Assembly (NCBI RefSeq): GCF_001895045.1
Contig: NZ_BDAM01000003.1
Coordinates: forward strand, 475,393 to 539,392
Source: Rhodococcus coprophilus NBRC 100603
GTDB taxonomy: Bacteria > Actinomycetota > Actinomycetes > Mycobacteriales > Mycobacteriaceae
DNA length: 64,000 nucleotides
Direction of reading: 5' to 3'
Below the pieces are notes generated by a model. That model was given only the letters and a program-made list of their open reading frames with translations, had not been told where the DNA came from and did not search any database. A program made the translations under genes and the position numbers. Position 1 is the first letter of the stretch. Each line of letters opens with the position of its first letter. Shown here piece by piece: positions 28,199 through 35,524 of the stretch.

Positions 28199-29650
28199 TC
28201 AGCCTCCCGCCCGGACCGGCACGGCCCCGGTATCGGCGGTCACACCGTCGTGTGCGAGCAGTGCCTCGGCTCTGCCGAGTGCCGGTCCGGGAGCGAGCAA
28301 CTGGACCATTTGCCAGGGAGCACGCACCGGCTCCGCGGAAAACCCAAGAGATGCAGCGGATTCGCGGTCGACGATGCCGTAGCGGACACCCGTGTCGGCG
28401 ACGTAGAACAGTGCGCCGGTCCGGTCGCTGCCGGCCGTGACAGCCGTCGTCGTGGTGAGGATTCCCCGACCCGGCGGAATGTAGACGGCATCGGCGTTCG
28501 GCCCTGCGCCGTCCGCCTGCGCGGGCACCACGGGAACGGCATCGTCGGCGAGTGGAAGTGCGGTGCCCGCCGACAACTGGAGCGCCGAGCGGTCCCGGTC
28601 GGCATCGGATACCGGGTCCCAGGTCAGGCACGCCACGGGCGAGTCGATCGACTCCACGATCTCGGGAACCACGGCGGGGAAGGTGCTCACCGCAAGCTCG
28701 TTCACGGCGGGCACATCCTTGAGGACATCCGGGGGCACCACCGGAATCTCCGCCGCGCCGTGTGAATCCGACGCATGGAGTATCTGGGCGGTCGCACGCG
28801 AAACCTCCTGGACGCCGTCGCGCAACACAAGGTGGAAACTCTGCCCGTCGGGTTCGGTCAGCGCCACAACGGATCCGACCGGCAACCCGCGCACCGGCAC
28901 GTTCGGTGCGCTGCCCGCCCCGGGCACGGGAGGTGCGGTCAATGCGGGCACTTCCGGAATCGACGCCAGCAGGCCCGGACTCACCGGACGGGCACGGGTC
29001 GTCTCGATTCCCAGTACCCGGGTCAGAGCACGATCTTCCGGGTCGATCTCCGCGCGAACACCGTTGTACACCAGGTAGAAACGGCCGTCGAACGAGATGA
29101 GCAACGCCTGGCCGTCGTGAAGTGCCGCATTTCGGCGCCGGTCGGGGGTGCCTACGACCACGGTCGTGGTCACAGCGTTCGTGCCGTCGAATTCGACGGT
29201 GTCGCAGGCGGTCCACGGCAGATCGTCCGACGTGTGTGTCAACGACGACGGTGCACCCGGGATCCCCACGAGGGCGCCACGGGGACGCTCCGCGAGTTGC
29301 TCGTCCGCCACGACCACCGGCTCGACGGGCGAGCCGAGCACAAGCCGCGCGGAGGCGAGATTGAGGACCGGATGGAACGTGCCGTCGATCGCGACGTACA
29401 GGGCGCCGGAGTCACGTCCGACCACCACGGACGCATCCCCGATCCTGTCCTGGGGACGGAACAGTGCCAGCGCCGCGCAACCGGCGAGACCGAGGCACGC
29501 CACCACCGTTCCCACGACCATCGCGCGCGATTGGGAACGCATGGGATCGCTGATCATCCGTACGTCGCGTCGCACCAACGCGTGTTCCATCCGGCGCATG
29601 AGAAATCTGTATCCGCTGACCTGCCATCGCGTGGTCGGTTGCGCTGCCAT
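28199..29650 (-). CDS. eccB4: ESX-4 membrane-complex component EccB
   Basis: 483 aa. The N-terminal cytoplasmic stretch (TTRWQVSGYRFLMRRMEHAL) is diagnostic, with a single membrane helix at about 43-64 and a large periplasmic domain with the repeating EccB pattern. The ATG at 29650 is preceded by GGGGGGAG; a longer frame to 30565 overlaps eccE4 on the other strand and is rejected. It is divergent from eccE4 and convergent with mycP4. Confidence 0.93.
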   Translation of the reverse strand: MAAQPTTRWQVSGYRFLMRRMEHALVRRDVRMISDPMRSQSRAMVVGTVVACLGLAGCAALALFRPQDRIGDASVVVGRDSGALYVAIDGTFHPVLNLASARLVLGSPVEPVVVADEQLAERPRGALVGIPGAPSSLTHTSDDLPWTACDTVEFDGTNAVTTTVVVGTPDRRRNAALHDGQALLISFDGRFYLVYNGVRAEIDPEDRALTRVLGIETTRARPVSPGLLASIPEVPALTAPPVPGAGSAPNVPVRGLPVGSVVALTEPDGQSFHLVLRDGVQEVSRATAQILHASDSHGAAEIPVVPPDVLKDVPAVNELAVSTFPAVVPEIVESIDSPVACLTWDPVSDADRDRSALQLSAGTALPLADDAVPVVPAQADGAGPNADAVYIPPGRGILTTTTAVTAGSDRTGALFYVADTGVRYGIVDRESAASLGFSAEPVRAPWQMVQLLAPGPALGRAEALLAHDGVTADTGAVPVRAGG

Positions 29651-29755
29651 GTATCTCCCCCCGGTACGGCACGCTCTCTGCCGCAACACAGTACAGTTCC
29701 GCGGGGATGTCCGGCGTTGCTGCAGGGGGCGCAGCCGGACAGGATCGGGGGAGAC

Positions 29756-31375
29756 ATGGATGTGGCTGCAAGGCGGGGGCGTTCCCGGGGCGTCATCCGG
29801 TTGGTGGTGGCGCAGGTGTCCGCCGCGATCGTCTGGGCCGGTGTTCAGGGTGTGACGACTTCGGCGTGGGTGCCGTTGACAGCGGCGGTGCTCGTCGCGC
29901 TGACCGTGTCGGTTCCGGTCCGCGGAGTCGATGCGGTCGGTCTCGCCGGCGCACTGATTCGCTACCGGTTCGGACGACCCGCGTCCGCAGCGGTCGTGCG
30001 GGACTTCCCGCAACCGTCCGGGCAGCCGATCGGGCTGAGCTGGGACGCGCCGTACGTGACAGCGGTGATCGAAGTGGTGCCGCCGCCGGGACAGGTCACG
30101 CGGGCGGGGCGCGAGGTCGTGGACACCGACGTCGGCTTGCCGCTCGACGCGATCGCGTCGTGCCTGCGCCGGCACGACGTGGTGCTCGACGGGATCGACG
30201 TGGTCGTGCACGGGTGGCGCGTACGCGATGCGACTCCGGCGGGCCAGGTCTATGCTCACCTGCTCGGTCCGCTTCCCGTCGCGGCAGAGCGCACCGTCTG
30301 GTTGGCAGTGCGCCTGAATACGGCCACATGTCGTGAGGCAATCGCCCGGCGCGGCGGCGGAACGGAAGGTGCGGCGCACACCGTCGGTGCCGCGGCTCGG
30401 CGGGTCGTACGAGTGCTTGTCGACGCAGGTTGTGCCGGAAGACTTCTCACGGCTTCCGAGATCGAGTTCGCCTCCGGTCGGGTCGCGCACGGTGTCTCGC
30501 CGGCCGAGTTCCGACGGCATCCGCATCATGTCCCGGTCCCGATGGGGTTCAACGTCGGCGGGCATTTCGACGCCCGTAGATTCGATCGCGCAGCGGCCAC
30601 CTCCGTATGGACGTACCCCGCCCTGGCGTCGACCCTCGTGGTCCGGCTGCGGCCCGGCGATCGTGGTGCTGTCCGTGTCGGGGGATCGGCGCGGTTCACC
30701 GTGCGCTCAGCGTCCGTTCCGGCGCTCGACGGACTCCGCTGCCCGTACGGAGCCGACCGCCAAGCGCTGACCGCTGCCCTGCCGGTGGCGGTCCCCCGGC
30801 TCGAACATGTGGTGCCGCTGCGAGACACCCGACCCGGTGAGTTCGAGGATCTGGCACTGCCGTCCGGGGGCTGTGGTCAGCTCGTCGGCTCGGACGATGC
30901 CGGTCGTGCCGTCACCGTGCGCCTCTTCGGGCCCGGGGTGCGGTCGGTGCACGTGGCGGGAGAGTTGTATCTGGCGAAGCAGATCGTGTTCAGGGCGGTG
31001 GCTGTCGGAGCACGGGTTCTCCTTTACACCGACAGGGTCGGTGCGTGGCGTTCGCTGCTCGACAGCGCGGCAGGACCGGATCGGCTACGTGTCGCGGGTG
31101 ACTACACCGACGACGGTTCGTTCGACACCGTGGTGTACGACGGTGTCCGGCCGACGACGGTTCCCCCGCACGTCAGCGCGATTCACATCCACATGCAACC
31201 GGACGGCTTGCCTGCAGAACGCCCGACCGTGTCGGTTCTCCAGCCGGAAGCGTCGGGTGATCGGATTCTCCTGACCGCCGGTACGGTCCGCGTCGATCTC
31301 ACACTGGTGACGATCGCGGCCGAGACCACCCACATCGGCCGGCCCCGGATTCAGGAACCCGTACCGGCGTCTTGA
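29756..31375 (+). CDS. eccE4: Type VII secretion protein EccE
   Basis: 539 aa. Two hydrophobic segments near residues 15-65 followed by a long soluble domain in the pattern of EccE, the peripheral subunit of ESX membrane complexes. The run LDGIDVVVHGWRVRD and the late YLAKQIVFRAVAVGARVLL are typical of the family. The ATG at 29756 follows GGGGGAG. As I recall, the M. tuberculosis ESX-4 locus has no eccE, whereas M. abscessus and Nocardiaceae loci do, which suggests a complete machine here. It converges with the flavin reductase gene, with seven bases between. Confidence 0.85.
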   Translation: MDVAARRGRSRGVIRLVVAQVSAAIVWAGVQGVTTSAWVPLTAAVLVALTVSVPVRGVDAVGLAGALIRYRFGRPASAAVVRDFPQPSGQPIGLSWDAPYVTAVIEVVPPPGQVTRAGREVVDTDVGLPLDAIASCLRRHDVVLDGIDVVVHGWRVRDATPAGQVYAHLLGPLPVAAERTVWLAVRLNTATCREAIARRGGGTEGAAHTVGAAARRVVRVLVDAGCAGRLLTASEIEFASGRVAHGVSPAEFRRHPHHVPVPMGFNVGGHFDARRFDRAAATSVWTYPALASTLVVRLRPGDRGAVRVGGSARFTVRSASVPALDGLRCPYGADRQALTAALPVAVPRLEHVVPLRDTRPGEFEDLALPSGGCGQLVGSDDAGRAVTVRLFGPGVRSVHVAGELYLAKQIVFRAVAVGARVLLYTDRVGAWRSLLDSAAGPDRLRVAGDYTDDGSFDTVVYDGVRPTTVPPHVSAIHIHMQPDGLPAERPTVSVLQPEASGDRILLTAGTVRVDLTLVTIAAETTHIGRPRIQEPVPAS

Positions 31376-31382
31376 CCGGCGC

Positions 31383-31958
31383 TCAGCCCGGATACACGCT
31401 GCGTATCTGCCCCGCGCGCACGGTGCGCGACCACCAGTCGAGCTGGTTCAGCATCCGCTCCGCCGCATCGATCGCGGCACCGTCGTTGGTGGTGCCGTCC
31501 TGCCCGAAGGCGTGTTTGACGCGGTGGAAGCTCACCGATTCGCGGACCGGGACCATGTGGACTTCGACGACGACCTGCCGCAACTGTTCGACCGCGCGCA
31601 GGCCCCCGGACAGCCCACCGTAGGAGACGAATCCGATCGGCTTGGTACGCCACTCGTGTTTCACCGTGTCGATCGCGGTCTTGAGTGCCGCCGGGTATCC
31701 GTGGTTGTACTCCGAGGTCACCACGGCGAACGCCTCTGCCGCCCCGACGCGGCGGGTGAACGCGTCGGCTTCCGGCCCTCCGGACAAGTCCTGCGGCAGA
31801 GGTGTCTCCGCGAGGTCGATGACGCCGACGTCGAATTCTTCTCGGCGGCGGACTGTTTCGGTGAACCAGTCGGCGACCACCGGCGCGATGCGTCCGGCAC
31901 GCACGCTGGCGACGATGATCTCGAGGCGGACCGGCTCGGTTCCGATCTGTGGGTCCAT
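31383..31958 (-). CDS. NAD(P)H-dependent FMN reductase-like protein
   Basis: 191 aa, flavodoxin-like fold. The motif SEYNHGYPAALKTAID (about 78-93) is the FMN-contacting signature of the NADPH-dependent FMN reductase/ArsH-like family, and the N-terminal strand-loop IVASVRAGRIAP is the phosphate-binding loop. It probably reduces FMN or quinone-type acceptors; the physiological substrate cannot be told. It lies 20 bases after the tetR gene on the same strand and may be co-transcribed with it. Confidence 0.85.
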   Translation of the reverse strand: MDPQIGTEPVRLEIIVASVRAGRIAPVVADWFTETVRRREEFDVGVIDLAETPLPQDLSGGPEADAFTRRVGAAEAFAVVTSEYNHGYPAALKTAIDTVKHEWRTKPIGFVSYGGLSGGLRAVEQLRQVVVEVHMVPVRESVSFHRVKHAFGQDGTTNDGAAIDAAERMLNQLDWWSRTVRAGQIRSVYPG

Positions 31959-31978
31959 GCCTGCGATCCTAGGCTCGG

Positions 31979-32560
31979 TCAGGCGGTCAGACCGCGAGTC
32001 AAGAGCGCGGCCAGCTCACGGTAGGCCTGAGCGTCGGCCAATCCCGTCGCCTCCGCGACCTGCCGCTGCTGGATCCGCACCATGACGGACGCCACGACGT
32101 CGGCGGCGAAGGCGGCGTGCACGTCGCGGAGGTCGCCCGATTCGACGCCTTCGGAGATCAGCATCCGCACCCGGTCGGCGGCCATCCGGGTATTGCGCTC
32201 GTACACCTCGCGCGCGACGGGAGTCCGGGCGATGTCCTCCATGAACCGCGCCGACGCCGGTTCGAGTTGCCGGCCGACCGCCTCGAGGTAGGTGCGGATC
32301 CGCGCTTCCGCTCCCTCGCCGCGTGCGAGTTCTGCTTCGACGCGCTCGGTCGCACCCCGGAAGAAGTGCACGGTGACGGCGTAGACGAGGCGGTCCTTGT
32401 TCTCCGCGAGCGCGTAGAGCGTGGACTTCGAGCAATGGAGGCGGGCGGCGACGTCGTCGAGGGTGAGGTGCGCGAAGCCCTCGGCCAGAAACAGCTCGAC
32501 AAGCTGGTCGAACAGTTGGGCCCGGCGCGCAGTCGTCCGGCGCGTCTCCGCTCTTGTCAT
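31979..32560 (-). CDS. TetR-family transcriptional repressor
   Basis: 193 aa. An N-terminal helix-turn-helix at about 15-60 (FAHLTLDDVAARL....KSTLYALAENKD) and a divergent ligand domain. It is divergent from the acyl-CoA dehydrogenase gene, with a long palindrome between them, so it most likely represses both. TACTGT seven bases before its ATG suggests a leaderless transcript that would be blocked by self-binding. The ligand is probably an acyl-CoA or fatty acid, inferred only from the neighbour. Confidence 0.88.
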   Translation of the reverse strand: MTRAETRRTTARRAQLFDQLVELFLAEGFAHLTLDDVAARLHCSKSTLYALAENKDRLVYAVTVHFFRGATERVEAELARGEGAEARIRTYLEAVGRQLEPASARFMEDIARTPVAREVYERNTRMAADRVRMLISEGVESGDLRDVHAAFAADVVASVMVRIQQRQVAEATGLADAQAYRELAALLTRGLTA

Positions 32561-32567
32561 ACGTAGG

Positions 32568-32597
32568 ACAGTACTGCAGTATCGTTCTCAGTACTGT
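32568..32597. promoter_or_regulatory. Palindromic operator between tetR and acyl-CoA dehydrogenase
   Basis: ACAGTACTG (32568-32576), 12 bases, CAGTACTGT (32589-32597): a perfect 9-bp inverted repeat of two self-complementary CAGTACTG sites 20 bases apart, about two helical turns. It overlaps the tetR -10 box and precedes the dehydrogenase ribosome site. Confidence 0.8.
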
Positions 32598-32616
32598 TTT
32601 CTGAGGGAGGAACCCT

Positions 32617-33759
32617 GTGGCTGTCGAGCGTCTTCTGCCCACCCAAGAGGCCTACGACCTGATCGAGCTGACCCGCGACGTCGCCGACAAGGTCCTGGCC
32701 CCGCGCGTCGACGAGCACGAGCGCACCGAGACGTTCCCGGAGGGTGTGTTCCCGGCGCTCGGCGCGGCCGGCCTGCTGAGCCTGCCGTATCCCGAGGAGT
32801 TCGGCGGCGGCGACCAGCCCTACGAGGTCTACCTGCAGGTCCTCGAAGAGCTCGGAGCCCGGTGGGCTGCAGTCGCGGTCGCGGTGAGCGTGCACGGCCT
32901 CTCCTGTTTCGCCCTGGCCACCCACGGCACCGACGAGCAGAAGAACGCGTGGCTTCCGGACATGCTCGGCGGCAACACCATCGGCGCGTACAGCCTGTCC
33001 GAGCCGCAGGCCGGATCGGATGCGGCCGCGCTCGCGTGCCGGGCGACCGCCGTCGACGGCGGGTACCGCATCACCGGATCGAAGGCGTGGATCACCAACG
33101 GCGGTAAAGCCGATTTCTACACGCTGTTCGCGCGTACCGCCGACACCGGCTCGAAGGGCATCTCGTGCTTCCTCGTGCCGGACGGAACTGAGGGCCTGAG
33201 CTTCGGCAAGCCCGAGGAGAAGATGGGCCTGCACGCGATCCCCACCACCGCAGCGCATTACGACGACGCGTTCGTTCCGGCCGACCGCCGCATCGGCGCC
33301 GAAGGCCAAGGGTTGCCCATCGCGTTCAGCGCGCTGGATTCGGGCCGCCTCGGTATCGCCGCCGTTGCCACCGGTATCGCGCAGGCAGCACTCGACGAGG
33401 CCACCGCCTACGCCAAGGAACGCAAGGCGTTCGGCAAGCGCATCATCGACCACCAGGGTCTCGGATTCGTCCTTGCCGACATGGCGGCCGCAGTCGACTC
33501 CGCCCGCGCCACCTATCTCGACGCCGCGCGCCGCAAGGACGCGGGGCTCTCCTACTCGCGCCAGGCCTCGGTCGCGAAACTCGTTGCGACGGACGCCGCC
33601 ATGAAGGTCACCACCGATGCCGTGCAGGTGCTCGGCGGTTACGGGTACACGCGGGACTTCCCCGTCGAACGGTTCATGCGCGATGCCAAGATCACGCAGA
33701 TCTTCGAGGGCACCAACCAGATTCAGCGTCTGGTGATCGCGCGGTCCCTGGCCGGCTGA
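32617..33759 (+). CDS. Acyl-CoA dehydrogenase
   Basis: 380 aa, full length. FAD enzyme that oxidises acyl-CoA to the 2-enoyl thioester. The flavin-contacting SEPQAGSDAAA (about 128-138) and the C-terminal QIFEGTNQIQR (about 362-372) with its catalytic-region Glu are present. GTG start after GAGGGAGG. The likely route is short- or branched-chain fatty-acid or amino-acid catabolism. Controlled by the divergent TetR regulator through the palindrome upstream. Confidence 0.93.
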   Translation: MAVERLLPTQEAYDLIELTRDVADKVLAPRVDEHERTETFPEGVFPALGAAGLLSLPYPEEFGGGDQPYEVYLQVLEELGARWAAVAVAVSVHGLSCFALATHGTDEQKNAWLPDMLGGNTIGAYSLSEPQAGSDAAALACRATAVDGGYRITGSKAWITNGGKADFYTLFARTADTGSKGISCFLVPDGTEGLSFGKPEEKMGLHAIPTTAAHYDDAFVPADRRIGAEGQGLPIAFSALDSGRLGIAAVATGIAQAALDEATAYAKERKAFGKRIIDHQGLGFVLADMAAAVDSARATYLDAARRKDAGLSYSRQASVAKLVATDAAMKVTTDAVQVLGGYGYTRDFPVERFMRDAKITQIFEGTNQIQRLVIARSLAG

Positions 33760-33796
33760 GCCGGACCGGCGGTCCCCGGACCGGGCGGGTCTCCGT

Positions 33797-34117
33797 CTAG
33801 TCGTGCGCGCCGATCAGCGTACGGAGCGCGGCGATCTCGGCGTCGAGTGCGGCGCGCCCGGCCGGGGTGATCGTGACCCATGTACGTGCGCGCCCTTTGC
33901 GTTCTTCGCGGGTGCTCTCCAGCAGTCCCGCATCGACGAGCACTTTGAGATGACGGTTCAGGTTCCCGTCCGTCAGCCGCAGCGTTTCGCGCAGCACCCC
34001 GAATTGCATCGACGCACCGTCTCGGAGGAGCGAAAGAATTCCGAGGCGGGTGCGCTGGTGCACGACGTCGTCGAGGCCGAGCGTCGGATGCTCGTCCGGG
34101 GAAGACGTGTCAGGCAT
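33797..34117 (-). CDS. Winged-helix regulator (HTH_34/ArsR-like)
   Basis: 106 aa. A single winged-helix domain: RLGILSLLRDG, recognition helix LTDGNLNRHLKVLVDAGLLE and a basic wing EERKGRARTW. This matches small MarR/ArsR-type regulators of the 'winged helix DNA-binding' group. The ATG at 34117 overlaps the end of the upstream membrane-protein gene by eight bases, so the pair is an operon. The palindrome before the first gene is the likely self-target. Confidence 0.85.
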   Translation of the reverse strand: MPDTSSPDEHPTLGLDDVVHQRTRLGILSLLRDGASMQFGVLRETLRLTDGNLNRHLKVLVDAGLLESTREERKGRARTWVTITPAGRAALDAEIAALRTLIGAHD

Positions 34118-34691
34118 GCGCACGTCCCGGATCCGCCTGCGCGAGTTCGACCATGGCCGCCGCGACCGCACCGACCCCGACGACGAGCGTCATGATCACT
34201 CCTACGTTCCCCCACCCTCCGAGCGCGACGACCACGATCGCGACCGCGGTCGATGCGGCGAAGAACGCGGTCGGCACCGATCGCCACACCAGAGCGAATA
34301 TCCCGAAACCGCAGGCGATCACGATCCACGGCAGGAAGTCCGCGCTGTCTCCGGCGAACCACAGCAGAAAGGCCGCCACGACGAGGAGCATCACGACGCC
34401 GGTTACCAACACGATCGTGCCGCGCACGAACGGCAGTTGCACACGACGGGTGGCGAAGTACCACCCCGTGACCACCGCGGAGAGCGGAGCCACGACAGCC
34501 CAGTAACCGGCCGCGTTTCCGCCGAGCAGAAGTGCGAACGGCAGTGCCGCGAACACCGCGACGGATACGACGAGAAGCGGGAACCACGCGGGCGACGACA
34601 GCCTTCTGCCCTGTCGCGACCACTGGTCGATGTCGGTGATGAGATCCCGCGCGTGGTCGGCATCGCGTGCGCCGTGCGAGGAAGAATTCAT
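34110..34691 (-). CDS. Multi-pass membrane protein of unknown function
   Basis: 193 aa. About five to six hydrophobic helices from residue 32 to 185 after a short charged N-terminus (MNSSSHGARDADHARD). No catalytic motif is visible. Co-transcribed with, and presumably regulated by, the winged-helix protein; such membrane protein/regulator pairs are common in actinomycetes, with no settled function. The ATG is taken from the onset of a plausible cytoplasmic start; the open frame continues to 35036 without support. Confidence 0.6.
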   Translation of the reverse strand: MNSSSHGARDADHARDLITDIDQWSRQGRRLSSPAWFPLLVVSVAVFAALPFALLLGGNAAGYWAVVAPLSAVVTGWYFATRRVQLPFVRGTIVLVTGVVMLLVVAAFLLWFAGDSADFLPWIVIACGFGIFALVWRSVPTAFFAASTAVAIVVVALGGWGNVGVIMTLVVGVGAVAAAMVELAQADPGRAHA

Positions 34692-34699
34692 GCCGTTCG

Positions 34700-34714
34700 C
34701 TTTGCAACGCAAAG
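34700..34714. promoter_or_regulatory. Palindromic operator for the membrane protein/regulator operon
   Basis: CTTTGC-AAC-GCAAAG, a perfect 6-bp inverted repeat just upstream of the membrane protein ATG, with a TTGACA hexamer (minus strand, 34722-34727) nearby. Its place fits autoregulation by the winged-helix protein. Confidence 0.6.
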
Positions 34715-34958
34715 TGAACGCTGTCAACGGGTATTCGGTAACGGTGCAGTTGCGAAGACAGCCGGACCGCCGCCGCGCCGACCGGCGCGGCAAAAACTCT
34801 CTCCCCGCTTCGCTCCTCCGACACTTTTCGTCCCAGGGGTTGCACTCCGCGTCCTCGAGCCGGTCGCTCGCTCCATGTGAAAGTGAAAGAACAGGCGGGC
34901 CGAGCAGGAGTGAGCGAGTCGGGCCGAGCTGCAGTATCGCGCAACGATCGAGCGCGGC

Positions 34959-35023
34959 GAAGGTAAAACAACTCGTTACATGAAGGTAAAAAAACTTGTT
35001 ACATTCAGTAAGTTCAAAATTAC
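34959..35023. promoter_or_regulatory. Triple palindrome array upstream of the 108-aa/cupin/MFS cassette
   Basis: Two 23-base direct repeats (34959-34981 and 34982-35004, 21 of 23 identical) each contain GTAA-N9-TTAC; a third site GTAA-N8-TTAC follows at 35008-35023. The centres are 22-23 bases apart, about two helical turns, in A/T-rich DNA. A TACTTT -10 box (35021-35026) overlaps the last site. Looks like a cooperative operator. The rest of the 34692-35101 gap holds the other palindrome and no gene. Confidence 0.65.
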
Positions 35024-35101
35024 TTTGCGTACGCACTCGTTGACCTAGCTTCGGAGCACTGGGAATTCTTCCGGTGATCCTCCGACAGATTGGGAAGAAC
35101 G

Positions 35102-35428
35102 ATGAGCGACCTCACTGCAACCCTCCGGAGCCTGTACGCCGACGAGAAGCCGTCTACCGACGCCGACCTGACTGTTCTCAATAGTTCCGCGGCGGACAGC
35201 ATCCGCACCGAGCGCGAGAGCGGTGACGATGCGCTTCAGGCGATCCTCGCGCAGTTCGTGATGAACAACGCGACTGACGGCGAGCAGGCTCGACGTCTGT
35301 CGAACGCGCTCGCGGGCATCAAGCAGTTCCTGGTTCACGAGATCATCACGGAGTTCCCGACGACCTCGGTCGAGGCGCTCAGTGAGGCCGCGGAAGCGGC
35401 CGGTTACGAGATCGAAGTTCTCAGCTGA
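35102..35428 (+). CDS. 108-aa acidic helical protein, unknown
   Basis: I do not recognise the family. The protein is acidic, without Cys, membrane segments or a signal, and reads as mostly helical: a Ser/Thr-rich N-terminal third, a central amphipathic segment (QAILAQFVMNN) and a C-terminal part SVEALSEAAEAAGYEIEVLS. The end loosely recalls Nif11-type leader peptides, but too weakly to call. It is the first gene of a three-gene unit, 96 bases before the cupin gene, directly after the palindrome array. It could be a small partner protein, a peptide precursor or a regulator. Confidence 0.6.
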   Translation: MSDLTATLRSLYADEKPSTDADLTVLNSSAADSIRTERESGDDALQAILAQFVMNNATDGEQARRLSNALAGIKQFLVHEIITEFPTTSVEALSEAAEAAGYEIEVLS

Positions 35429-35524
35429 TGCGTCGCCGTGCCGCGGAGTAGCTGCTTCGCGGCACGGCATCGTCATCCATCCACGCTCCCTGGGCTCCAT
35501 CTCGACTGATGAAAGGTCATGCCG

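Noticed and set aside
29651..29755. Divergent eccB4/eccE4 promoters
   Set aside because: Both genes have clear ribosome sites, but no convincing -10/-35 pairs could be aligned in the 105-base gap.
35102..35428. Acyl or peptidyl carrier protein reading of the 108-aa gene because of ADSI near residue 35
   Set aside because: The Ser is not in a GxDS loop with flanking helices and the length/spacing do not fit a carrier domain.
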